A stretch of 64,000 nt of DNA from Sarcodiotheca gaudichaudii (Eukaryota > Rhodophyta > Florideophyceae > Gigartinales > Solieriaceae): positions 682,001 to 746,000 of the forward strand of contig JAUKVZ010000001.1 in NCBI GenBank assembly GCA_032355985.1, written 5' to 3'. Of this stretch, positions 53,276-61,116 are shown in pieces; position 1 is the stretch's first letter; every line of letters begins with the position of its first letter. The position numbers were made by a program, and so were the translations under genes. The notes beneath the pieces were generated by a model. The model ran no database searches and was not told the DNA's origin. It worked only from the letters and a program-made list of their open reading frames with translations.

Positions 53276-53323
53276 ATGAGCCGAATCACCCGAACCACGA
53301 CGACGACCAACCGCTTCCGATGA
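53276..53323 (+). CDS. ThrS leader peptide with six threonine codons
   Basis: A 15-codon frame (ATG 53276 to TGA 53321) encodes MSRITRTTTTTNRFR, with six Thr codons, five of them consecutive (53294-53308). It is too short for ordinary gene calling. The composition recalls E. coli thrL, and its position before a threonyl-tRNA synthetase gene makes stalling under Thr-tRNA shortage the likely function. It has no Shine-Dalgarno; if the promoter is right, the mRNA would be nearly leaderless. Translation is inferred, not shown. Confidence 0.75.
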   Translation: MSRITRTTTTTNRFR

Positions 53324-53358
53324 GCTTCGGCCGGCTCACCGTCTCATGTGCATTTCCA

Positions 53359-53397
53359 CCGCCCGGCCGATACAAGAGGCCGGGCGGCGTTCTTTTT
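53359..53397 (+). terminator. Attenuator terminator hairpin before thrS
   Basis: A perfect 10-bp GC-rich stem with a nine-base loop and a U-rich tail ending in TTTTT lies 44 bases upstream of the thrS ATG. No plus-strand gene precedes it, so it can only act on the thrS leader transcript. Confidence 0.88.
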
Positions 53398-53441
53398 GAC
53401 CCGAACGCCCCACTTCCAGCCCCCCACGCGAATTCAAAGCC

Positions 53442-55520
53442 ATGCCAAAGATCACGCTTCCAGACGGCTCCGTCCGCTCCTACGACAATCCCGTCACCGC
53501 TTTCGAGGTGACGAAGGACATCGGTCCGGGTCTGGCCAAGGCCGCCCTGGGCTGCAAGATCGATGGCGTCCTCTCTGATCTGCACGCGACGCTCGATGAG
53601 GACTGCGCCCTCGAGATCGTCACTCCGCGCGATCGAGAGAAGAACCTCAATCCCGACGCTCTCTATCTCATGCGCCATTCCGCAGCGCATGTCATGGCCG
53701 AGGCCATTCAGAAACTCGTCCCCGGCGTGCAGCTCGTCTACGGCCCGCCGCTGGAGCACGGCTTCTATTACGACATGGCCGTGCCTGAAGACCTCGCGCT
53801 CTCCTCCGATCTCTTCCCGGAGATCGAAAAGGAAATGCAGCGGATCATGAAGGAGGATCGCCCCTTCACCCGCTACGAAAAACCGCTCGACGAGGGCATG
53901 AAGAAGCTCGAAGCCGAAGGCAGCAAGTACAAGCTCGACAACGCACAGCGCGCCGTCGAAGCAGGCGCCGAGGAACTCTCCTGGTACGCCACCGGCGAAC
54001 CGGGCAAGGATTGGGAAGATCTCTGCCGAGGCCCGCACGTCCCCAGCACCGGACGCATCGGCGCCGCCAAAGTGATGTCTCTCGCCAGCGCCTACTGGCA
54101 CGGCGATGAGAACTCCGACTCCCTCACCCGCGTCTACGGCACGGCCTTCCCCGATCAGAAATCTCTCGACGCTCATCTCGAGCAGATCGAAGAGGCCAAG
54201 AAGCGCGATCATCGCGCGCTGGGCAAGAAGCTCGGCCTTTTTCACATCGATGAAATGGTCGGCCAGGGACTCATCCTCTGGACGCCCAAAGGAAGCGTCG
54301 TGCGCGAGCAGCTTCAGGTCTTCATCTCCGAAGAGCTGCGCAAGCAGGGATACACCCAGGTCTTCACGCCCCACATCGGCAAGCTGGAGCTCTTCAAGAC
54401 CAGCGGCCACTTCCCCTACTACCAGGACTCGCAGTATCCCCCCATCGTCATGCGCGAAAGCCTTGACGACATGGCCTCCGAAGGCTGCACCTGCGCCGAT
54501 CTCTCCAACCAGATGCGCGAAGGCGACATCGATGGCTATCTGCTCAAGCCGATGAACTGTCCCTTCCACATCCGCATCTTCAAGAGCCAGCCGCACTCCT
54601 ATCGCGACCTGCCTGTGCGCCTCGCCGAGTTCGGGACCGTGTATCGATGGGAGCAATCCGGTGAACTCAACGGCATGACCCGCGTGCGTGGTTTCACGCA
54701 GGATGACGCCCATCTCTTCTGCACCGAGGATCAGGTCGCCGCCGAAATGGCCGGCTGCCTTTCCATCGTCAAGAAGATCTTCAATACCCTCGGCATGCAC
54801 GACTACCGCGTGCGCGTCGGCCTGCGCGATGTCGATTCATCCAAGTACGTCGGCGAGCCTGAACTGTGGGATCGGGCCGAACAGGCATGCATCGAGGCCG
54901 CTGAATCCCTCAACGCGCCCTTCACCAAGGAGCCCGGCGAGGCCGCCTTCTACGGCCCCAAGATCGACTTCGTCGTCCGCGACGTCATCGGGCGCGAATG
55001 GCAACTCGGCACCGTGCAGGTGGATTACAACCTGCCCAAACGATTTGATCTCTCATACATCGGGCCTGACAACACGCCCCACTGCCCGGTGATGATCCAC
55101 CGTGCCCCCTTCGGCTCCATGGAGCGTTTCGTCGGCGTCCTCATCGAGCACTTCGCAGGCGCCTTCCCCACCTGGCTCTCGCCCGAGCAGGTGCGAGTGC
55201 TGCCCGTCAGCGAGAAGAGCAATGAGTACGCCGAGAAGGTCTTCGGCGCGCTGAAGGCCGCCGGCGTTCGCTGCTCGCTCGATGACTCCAACGAGCGGGT
55301 CCAGGCCAAGATCAAGGTCGGCGCCGACGACAAGACCCCCTACCTCCTGATCGTCGGGCCCCGGGACGCCGAATCAGGCAGCGTCTCCGTCCGAGCACGC
55401 GGCATCCAGAAGGATCTGGGCGCCATGGAGCTGGATCGATTCGTCGAGACCATCGCCGAGGAAATCGCCACGAGGGGCAAGACGACCGTGATTGACCAAT
55501 TCGAGCTGTCCCCTGCCTAG
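53442..55520 (+). CDS. thrS: Threonyl-tRNA synthetase
   Basis: The 692-residue class II synthetase has an N-terminal TGS domain (ITLPDGSVRSYDNPVTAFEV, residues about 3-60), an editing domain with HSAAH near residue 79 and the downstream HVPSTG segment, and catalytic motifs GELNGMTRVRGFTQDDAHLF and HRAPFGSMERFVGVLIEHF. Zinc and threonine ligands are expected in NCPFH and the following His residues. The C-terminal anticodon domain is present. It charges tRNA(Thr) with threonine and clears Ser-tRNA(Thr). Expression is probably controlled by the attenuator just upstream. Length is in the usual 640-690 range. Confidence 0.97.
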   Translation: MPKITLPDGSVRSYDNPVTAFEVTKDIGPGLAKAALGCKIDGVLSDLHATLDEDCALEIVTPRDREKNLNPDALYLMRHSAAHVMAEAIQKLVPGVQLVYGPPLEHGFYYDMAVPEDLALSSDLFPEIEKEMQRIMKEDRPFTRYEKPLDEGMKKLEAEGSKYKLDNAQRAVEAGAEELSWYATGEPGKDWEDLCRGPHVPSTGRIGAAKVMSLASAYWHGDENSDSLTRVYGTAFPDQKSLDAHLEQIEEAKKRDHRALGKKLGLFHIDEMVGQGLILWTPKGSVVREQLQVFISEELRKQGYTQVFTPHIGKLELFKTSGHFPYYQDSQYPPIVMRESLDDMASEGCTCADLSNQMREGDIDGYLLKPMNCPFHIRIFKSQPHSYRDLPVRLAEFGTVYRWEQSGELNGMTRVRGFTQDDAHLFCTEDQVAAEMAGCLSIVKKIFNTLGMHDYRVRVGLRDVDSSKYVGEPELWDRAEQACIEAAESLNAPFTKEPGEAAFYGPKIDFVVRDVIGREWQLGTVQVDYNLPKRFDLSYIGPDNTPHCPVMIHRAPFGSMERFVGVLIEHFAGAFPTWLSPEQVRVLPVSEKSNEYAEKVFGALKAAGVRCSLDDSNERVQAKIKVGADDKTPYLLIVGPRDAESGSVSVRARGIQKDLGAMELDRFVETIAEEIATRGKTTVIDQFELSPA

Positions 55521-55822
55521 GTCCCTCACGCCATCCCCGCGCAAATTTGGCTTGCCCGCCGCAAATGTCCGAAGTACCGTACATGCGGCGGACGTTGGTC
55601 GCCCGCTGCTGTCGCGCGCAAGCGCGAAGAACGATCCGGAGCGATCCCTCGGATGCAAAACAACGCGCCCCTGGAAGCTGAAGCGTGACGCACGTGCACG
55701 TTTCACAGTTCGCATGACCCGGATCCCACATCCCCAGCAGACGCTTGCCGGCGCGCATCCACGCGGATGCGATGTCGCCAATTCGTCGACACATCTCTGA
55801 ACTCGGCCCAAGGAGCCACGCC
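55521..55822 (+). other. Non-coding thrS-infC intergenic leader with two hairpins
   Basis: This 302-base gap has no gene. A strong hairpin at 55556-55591 pairs CCGCCGC and ATGT with ACAT and GCGGCGG (11 bp, with a two-A bulge and a 12-base loop). A second, TCGCGC-GCAA-GCGCGA (55612-55627), has a GNRA tetraloop. Neither is followed by a U-run, so they are not intrinsic terminators and may be regulatory elements or processing sites for infC mRNA. Confidence 0.55.
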
Positions 55823-56014
55823 ATCGGAAGAAGACGCTACTACCGCGACGCAGGTCCCGTGAAGAGGACGCGCGTGAACGACATGATCCGGATTTCCCCG
55901 GTCCGACTGATCGACCAGAATGACGAGCAGGTCGGTGTCGTTGAACTATTCGACGCTAAGCAGCGTGCGCAGGATGCCGACCTCGATCTTGTTGAAGTCG
56001 TCCCTGATTCCAGA

Positions 56015-56058
<44 letters not shown>

Positions 56059-56506
56059 ACAGTCCAAGAAAGAGCAGAAGAATCGCGCCGCCTCACGTCA
56101 GGCCGAAATGAAGGAAGTGCGTCTCGGACGATCCATCAAGATCGATCCGCATGACGTGCAGATCCGCGTTGAACAGGCGCGCAAGTTCCTCATGGATGGC
56201 CACAAGGTGCTGCTCGTTCAGCAGTTCCGCGGGCGCGAAATGATGCATCGCGAACTCGGCATGGATCGACTGCGTTCGATCATCGACGATCTTTCCGATG
56301 TTGCCAAGGTCGAGACGCCTCCCAAGCAGGCAGGCCGGCGCATGTCCCTCATCCTCGCACCCGATCGAACCAAGATCGAGGCCATCAAGCGAAAGCTGGC
56401 GCGCGAGGAGGCCGCTCAGAGCGCCGAGGCGAAAGCCGATTCCCAGCCGAACGAAGCCGACGACGCCGCCAAGAAGGAAGAGAGCGCCGAGTCCAGCGGA
56501 ACCTGA
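55823..56506 (+). CDS. infC: Translation initiation factor IF-3, AUC start
   Basis: The 227-residue product has the complete IF-3: N-domain VKRTRVNDMIRISPVRLIDQNDEQVGVV, linker with MDYGKFKYEQSKKEQKNRAASRQAEMKEVRLG, and C-domain RLSIxxDPHD-like KIDPHDVQIRVEQARKFLMDGHKVLLVQQFRGREMMHRELG. The C-terminus carries an extra 50 acidic/basic residues. No ATG or GTG with a Shine-Dalgarno precedes the conserved start. The in-frame ATC at 55823 has AAGGAG seven bases upstream, a perfect site, and adds 20 residues to the N-terminus. IF-3 rejects non-canonical start codons, so infC often uses AUU or AUC for autoregulation. GTG 55859 or ATG 55883 would truncate the conserved N-domain. Confidence 0.9.
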
Positions 56507-56700
56507 ACCCCGCTTCTACCGAAACATAGAGCGAGTGGCGGCTGCAGCACCGGGCGTTTCGCCCATTGCACGCAGCGTGTGTCGGTCTCGATCCACCGGA
56601 ACCGGTCTCGCCCATGCGCCCCGCAGAGCGCCCTGAACGCGGTTATTGCGTCAGGGCAAGGTTTCGGCCTCCCGTGCCGATATAAAGTCCGTCGATATCA

Positions 56701-56721
56701 ACTCCCGGAGAGGCCGGGAGT
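56701..56721 (+). promoter_or_regulatory. Leader hairpin before the metallophosphoesterase gene
   Basis: A perfect 8-bp stem (ACTCCCGG/CCGGGAGT, 5-base loop AGAGG) lies 37 bases before the ATG at 56759. A good -10 (TATAAA, 56681-56686) sits just upstream with a poor -35, so the hairpin would be near the transcript start. It has no U-run. Confidence 0.45.
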
Positions 56722-56758
56722 GCGCCCATCGCACAGGATCACCACCACCGCGCAACAC

Positions 56759-57508
56759 ATGCCACGCATCGCGCTCATCTCGGATATTCACGCCAACCTC
56801 GAAGCCTTCGAGGCCGTGCTCGCCGATGTGCGCGCCAGCGCCTGTGAAGTGCTCGTCTGTCTGGGCGATGTCGTCGGCTACGGCCCCGACCCCGGCGCAT
56901 GCGTTGATCTCGCCTATGAATCCTGCGACGTCATCATCATCGGCAATCACGACGAAGCCGCCCTCGGTAGACCGAGGCTGGGCGCATTCAACGAAGCCGC
57001 CGCCGTCGCCATCGAGTATTCACGCAGCAATCTCAGCCGCGAGCAGTGCCAGGCCATCAGCTACTGGGAGCGCCGCACTGTCGTGGATGGCGTCTCGCTC
57101 ACGCACGGCTCCTTCGGGCCGCAGCGCTTCGCCTACGTCACCGGACGCGCCGAAGCCGCCGATGCCCTCGCAAGCATGGACACCACGCTCGGCGCCATTG
57201 GGCACACGCATATCCCGTCCATCTTCAACTGCGGCGGCAACATCTCCAGCGGCGATGATGTCGGCTGCCTGCTCGCCCCCATCGGCGTGAACATCGTGCT
57301 GCCTCAGTTCGGCCGACTGATCGTCAACCCCGGCTCCGTCGGCCAGCCGCGCGATGGGAACCCGGACGCCTCCTGGGCAATCCTGGATACCGACAAGAGC
57401 ACGTTCTGCATCCATCGCGTGGCGTACGACATCGACGCCGTGCAGGCGAAAATTCGCGCCGCAGGCCTGCCCGACATGCTCGGCGAGCGCCTCAAGGCCG
57501 GCGCCTGA
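56759..57508 (+). CDS. Metallophosphoesterase (YfcE/MJ0936-like)
   Basis: The 249-residue phosphoesterase has the full metal-binding set: DIHANLEAF, GDVVGYGPDP, GNHDE and GHTHIP, with LTHG supplying another histidine. Such enzymes hydrolyse phosphodiesters or phosphomonoesters with two metal ions; physiological substrate is unknown. ATG 56759 gives the canonical MPRIALISDIHANLEA start; there is no Shine-Dalgarno immediately before it. It is convergent with the RND permease gene, 9 bases apart. Confidence 0.9.
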   Translation: MPRIALISDIHANLEAFEAVLADVRASACEVLVCLGDVVGYGPDPGACVDLAYESCDVIIIGNHDEAALGRPRLGAFNEAAAVAIEYSRSNLSREQCQAISYWERRTVVDGVSLTHGSFGPQRFAYVTGRAEAADALASMDTTLGAIGHTHIPSIFNCGGNISSGDDVGCLLAPIGVNIVLPQFGRLIVNPGSVGQPRDGNPDASWAILDTDKSTFCIHRVAYDIDAVQAKIRAAGLPDMLGERLKAGA

Positions 57509-57517
57509 ATCACTGCC

Positions 57518-60500
57518 TTAGACCGGCTCCAGTTCACGCGCGCCCGCAGGCGCCGGCGCCGGCTCTCGCTCTGTCCCGCCGAACTGTGCATTCGTCCCCG
57601 AATCATCCGCGGCGCCCGACCTGCGGAAGATCAGACGCATCCCTTCAGCAAACTGAAGCACAAGGCTCAGCAGCAAGGGCGCCAGCACCAGTGTGAAGAC
57701 CGTTGCGACCAGCAGGCCGCCAATCACCACCGAGCCAAGCCCGCGATAGAGCTCCGATCCGGCGCCCGGGAAGAGCACCAGCGGCGTCATGCCGCCTACG
57801 GATGTCAGCGTGCTCATGAAGATCGGCCGGATGCGCGTGCGAACGGACTCCGCCACCGCCTGCATCATCGGCATCGGCTTATCGCCGAACTCCGTGCCGC
57901 GCATGAAGTTCAGCGCCTGATGCACGACGAGAATCGCATTGTTCACCACCACGCCGATCAGAATCACGAATCCAAGCATCGTCAGCACATCAAGCTGCTG
58001 CGGCTGCAGATAGATGTTCTGCACCGTGATGTTGTGAACGATGCTCAGCCCGCCGAACCCGCCGACAATCGCCAGCGGCACCGTCAGAATGATCACGATC
58101 GGATACAGGAAGCTCTCAAAGAGCGCCGCCATCAGCAGGTATGTCACCACCAGCGCCCAGACCAGCCGGCCGGTTGAAAGCTCCGGATGTATCGCCAGCA
58201 TCCAGCAGATGCCGCCGAGCAACACGCCCAGCAGCGCTGCGCCGATCGCGCCATACACCAGCCGCCCATCCGATCGTCGAATCGATCGAATGACGCCCAC
58301 CACACTGATAAGAAGCCCTCCCGCAAGCATGAACAGGCCCAACCCCTGCATGCCGCGTTCAGCAGTCTTCGAGGGACGAATCGTCGCCGGATCCCCGATC
58401 AGCGCCGCCTTCACTTCATCAAGCTTCGCGGCCGTGCCCTCAAGTCGAATGCGCATCGAGCGATCAACCAGCCCGGCCTGCTCAACCGGCTTGATCACGC
58501 TCTCTCGCAGATTGTTCATCACTGTCTCGATCGCCTCACCCACCGGCGGCGTCACGCGAATCGTCACACTCGGCAGCTCTTCAATGCGCTGCACCGCCTG
58601 AGGCGCCAGACTGCGCTCCACAGTCGCCACAGTGTCAAAAGGCACCACACGACCGGAAGGCGTCACGATCGGCAGGCTCGCAATCTGCTCCTTGTAGGGC
58701 AGCTTGCCCGCCGAAGGCAGCACGACCAGATCAATCGTGTCGCCATCCAGATGGAAATCGCCCACAAACGCGCCGTCAAAGAACGCGCGCGCCGCCACAC
58801 CGAGTGTGTCCGGACGCACGCCAAGCTCCCGTCCAACCTCAGTCAGTCGAACCTTCCACTCCTGCTGGGGCAGATTGAAGTTCGACGGATCCGGACGAAC
58901 CTTGTCAAATCCGTACTGCATCGCGGCGGACATGAACATCTGGCTCGCAACATCCGTCACGCGCTGAAGATTCGGCCCCGACACTTCAAGATCAACGGAG
59001 TTGCCCCCGCCGATTCCGCGGCCGAACAGATTCGTCTGCTGAGCGCCGCCGAAGGCATCCGGTATCCCCGTCATTGCATTGGAGACGAGCTGACCAATCG
59101 GAATGACGCGCGTCGGATCCTCGCTGCGACCACCGAGAAACATGCCGCCGCCGAACGATCCAATGAAGAAGTTCTTCATCGCGACCGGCTCGTACATCAC
59201 GCCGTCGCGCCGGGGAATCGGCGCCAGGCCTTCCGTCGTTCCCTTCACCTCACTCTGCGCCTCGTAGTAAGGCATCAGCTGATTTTCGACGCGCTTCGAG
59301 ATCTCGCGCATCTGATCAACCGAATACCCCGGAGGAATCAGCAGACCACCGAAGACGAGATTGCGATTGCCCGCAGGCAGGTAGTCCAGCGGCGGAATCA
59401 GCTTGACCGCGCCATACAGGCTCGCCGCCGTCATCACGACGATCAGCAGCGGCCGCAGCGACCAGGCGCGCCAGCCGGTGATCAACCAGTACACACTGAA
59501 CTTCACGAAGTCGGCCAGCTTCCCAAACAGCGGCGCCAGCCCGAACAGATTGTCCCACGCCTTGCGCAGGCCGTGATGGCCGACAAGCATGCCGACATGC
59601 AGCCAGCGCGAACACGCCGCGGGAATCACAGTGATCGAAACGACCAGCGAAAGCGTCACCGCCGCGACGATCGCCAGCGAGATATCACCAAAAAGCTGAC
59701 CCGCTTCTTCGCGAATTGTCAGAATCGGAATGAAGACGGCCACCGTCGTCAGCGAAGACGCCAGCACGGCCCCCCACACCTCGCGCGCGCCTCGATACGC
59801 CGCCTGCATCGGCGGATCACCCATCGAAAGCCGCCGATCAATGTTCTCCAGCACAACGATCGCATTGTCCACCACCATGCCGACGGCAAACGCCAGCCCG
59901 GCCAGCGACACGACATTGAGCGTGCGCCCCATCGCCAGCAGCGCCAGGAACGTGCCGATCACCGAGATCGGAATCGCCAGCGCCACCACGCCCGTCGAGA
60001 TAAACGATCGCAGGAAAAGCAGCAGCACAAACGCCGCGATCAACCCGCCGACCCACAGATTCTGCGTCACGAGGCTGATGGCGGAGCTGATATACACCGT
60101 CTCGTCATACACCTGTCGCATTTGAAGGTGCGGCCCGGCCGTTGGATGCAGCGTCGGCAGAATGTCCGCGCGCACCTCTTCCAGCCGCTCGCGCAGCTCC
60201 TTCATCACCGTCATGACGTTCGCGTCATTCTGGCGATTGACATTCATCGCCAGGCACGGCCCCTCGTGCGATCGCACGAAGCCGCGCTCTTTCGTGTACC
60301 CGATCTCCGCTTCCGCCACGTCGCGCACGTATATCGGCGCGCCATCGCGATAGGCGATGATCGTCTCCAGCACATCCTCTTCGGTTTCAAACTGCCCGAC
60401 GACGCGCACGCGATAATCGCGTTTGCCCTCGGCGATTGCGCCGGCCGAAATGTTCTGATTCTCAGCGCGCAGCGCCTCTACAAGATTCCGGTAAGTCAGC

Positions 60501-61114
60501 CCATGCCGCGCCAGCCGATGCGCATCGGCAAGCACGCGCGCCTCCCGAGGCCGCCCGCCAAAAATATTGACCTGCGCCACACCATTGATGCGCTCCAGAA
60601 AGGGTTTGACCTCCTTGTCCAGCGCATCAAACAGTTGCGAGATGTGGAAATCCCCGTGCCCCTCCGCATACGCCTTCGGAAGCTCGATGATGATCCACGC
60701 GATCGCGTTCTCCGTTGATCCTTCCGTAGCGCGCACCGTCGGCTCATCAACATCCGGCGGATACTCCGGCACCTGCCGCAGCGCATCGGAGACTTCCTGC
60801 AACGCGCGCCCGATGTCCACGCCCACGCTGAACTCCAGCGAGATCGTCGACTGACCCTCGTTCGACACGGACTGCATCTTCCGCAGATCGTTGACGTTCT
60901 TGAGCTGCTCCTCCTGCTCCTGCGTGATGCGCTCGACGATCTCCTCAGGGCTGCGTCCCGTCCAGCGCGTCTCGATCGTCACGATCGGGCGATCAACATT
61001 CGGCGTCAGCTGAATCGGAATCGCATTGATCCCGATCATGCCGAACATCACGACCAGCAGCACGCACACCGCCACCGTGACCGGCCTCGAAATGGAGCCT
61101 TTCACCAGATCCAT
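57518..61114 (-). CDS. RND-family efflux transporter (AcrB/MexF-like permease)
   Basis: The 1198-residue inner-membrane protein starts with the first RND helix (MDLVKGSISRPVTVAVCVLLVVMFGMIGINAIPIQLTPN), then large porter loops and about 12 helices. The segment GLAFAVGMVVDNAIVVLENI is the transmembrane helix 4 equivalent, where this branch has a single Asp followed by Asn. It uses proton influx to export drugs, lipids or other hydrophobic compounds. It overlaps nothing but lies two bases before the adaptor, forming an adaptor-pump unit; an outer-membrane channel is not in the window. A long antisense frame here is a shadow. Confidence 0.94.
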   Translation of the reverse strand: MDLVKGSISRPVTVAVCVLLVVMFGMIGINAIPIQLTPNVDRPIVTIETRWTGRSPEEIVERITQEQEEQLKNVNDLRKMQSVSNEGQSTISLEFSVGVDIGRALQEVSDALRQVPEYPPDVDEPTVRATEGSTENAIAWIIIELPKAYAEGHGDFHISQLFDALDKEVKPFLERINGVAQVNIFGGRPREARVLADAHRLARHGLTYRNLVEALRAENQNISAGAIAEGKRDYRVRVVGQFETEEDVLETIIAYRDGAPIYVRDVAEAEIGYTKERGFVRSHEGPCLAMNVNRQNDANVMTVMKELRERLEEVRADILPTLHPTAGPHLQMRQVYDETVYISSAISLVTQNLWVGGLIAAFVLLLFLRSFISTGVVALAIPISVIGTFLALLAMGRTLNVVSLAGLAFAVGMVVDNAIVVLENIDRRLSMGDPPMQAAYRGAREVWGAVLASSLTTVAVFIPILTIREEAGQLFGDISLAIVAAVTLSLVVSITVIPAACSRWLHVGMLVGHHGLRKAWDNLFGLAPLFGKLADFVKFSVYWLITGWRAWSLRPLLIVVMTAASLYGAVKLIPPLDYLPAGNRNLVFGGLLIPPGYSVDQMREISKRVENQLMPYYEAQSEVKGTTEGLAPIPRRDGVMYEPVAMKNFFIGSFGGGMFLGGRSEDPTRVIPIGQLVSNAMTGIPDAFGGAQQTNLFGRGIGGGNSVDLEVSGPNLQRVTDVASQMFMSAAMQYGFDKVRPDPSNFNLPQQEWKVRLTEVGRELGVRPDTLGVAARAFFDGAFVGDFHLDGDTIDLVVLPSAGKLPYKEQIASLPIVTPSGRVVPFDTVATVERSLAPQAVQRIEELPSVTIRVTPPVGEAIETVMNNLRESVIKPVEQAGLVDRSMRIRLEGTAAKLDEVKAALIGDPATIRPSKTAERGMQGLGLFMLAGGLLISVVGVIRSIRRSDGRLVYGAIGAALLGVLLGGICWMLAIHPELSTGRLVWALVVTYLLMAALFESFLYPIVIILTVPLAIVGGFGGLSIVHNITVQNIYLQPQQLDVLTMLGFVILIGVVVNNAILVVHQALNFMRGTEFGDKPMPMMQAVAESVRTRIRPIFMSTLTSVGGMTPLVLFPGAGSELYRGLGSVVIGGLLVATVFTLVLAPLLLSLVLQFAEGMRLIFRRSGAADDSGTNAQFGGTEREPAPAPAGARELEPV

Positions 61115-61116
61115 CG

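Larger units (their letters stand above)
53276..53397 (+). promoter_or_regulatory. Threonine-responsive transcription attenuator of thrS
   Basis: Three competing helices can form in the leader. Segments 1:2 pair GAGCCG (53278-53283) with CGGCTC (53332-53337), extended by ACATGAG with CTCATGT (53274-53280 and 53343-53349). Segments 2:3 pair CGGCCGG (53328-53334) with CCGGCCG (53363-53369), an antiterminator. Segments 3:4 form a perfect 10-bp stem CCGCCCGGCC/GGCCGGGCGG (53359-53368 and 53378-53387), followed by CGTTCTTTTT. A ribosome stalled at the Thr codons would cover segment 1, free segment 2 to hold segment 3, and allow transcription to read into thrS. Confidence 0.78.

Noticed and set aside
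53273-53400. T-box riboswitch in front of thrS
   Set aside because: No T-box consensus (TGGNACCGCG) or specifier-loop arrangement is present. The Thr-rich short frame and three competing stems fit leader-peptide attenuation better.
58187-60718. Long open frame antisense to the RND permease (about 840 codons)
   Set aside because: Its translation is His/Arg/Gln-rich low complexity, and the permease on the other strand is a complete, well-conserved protein.
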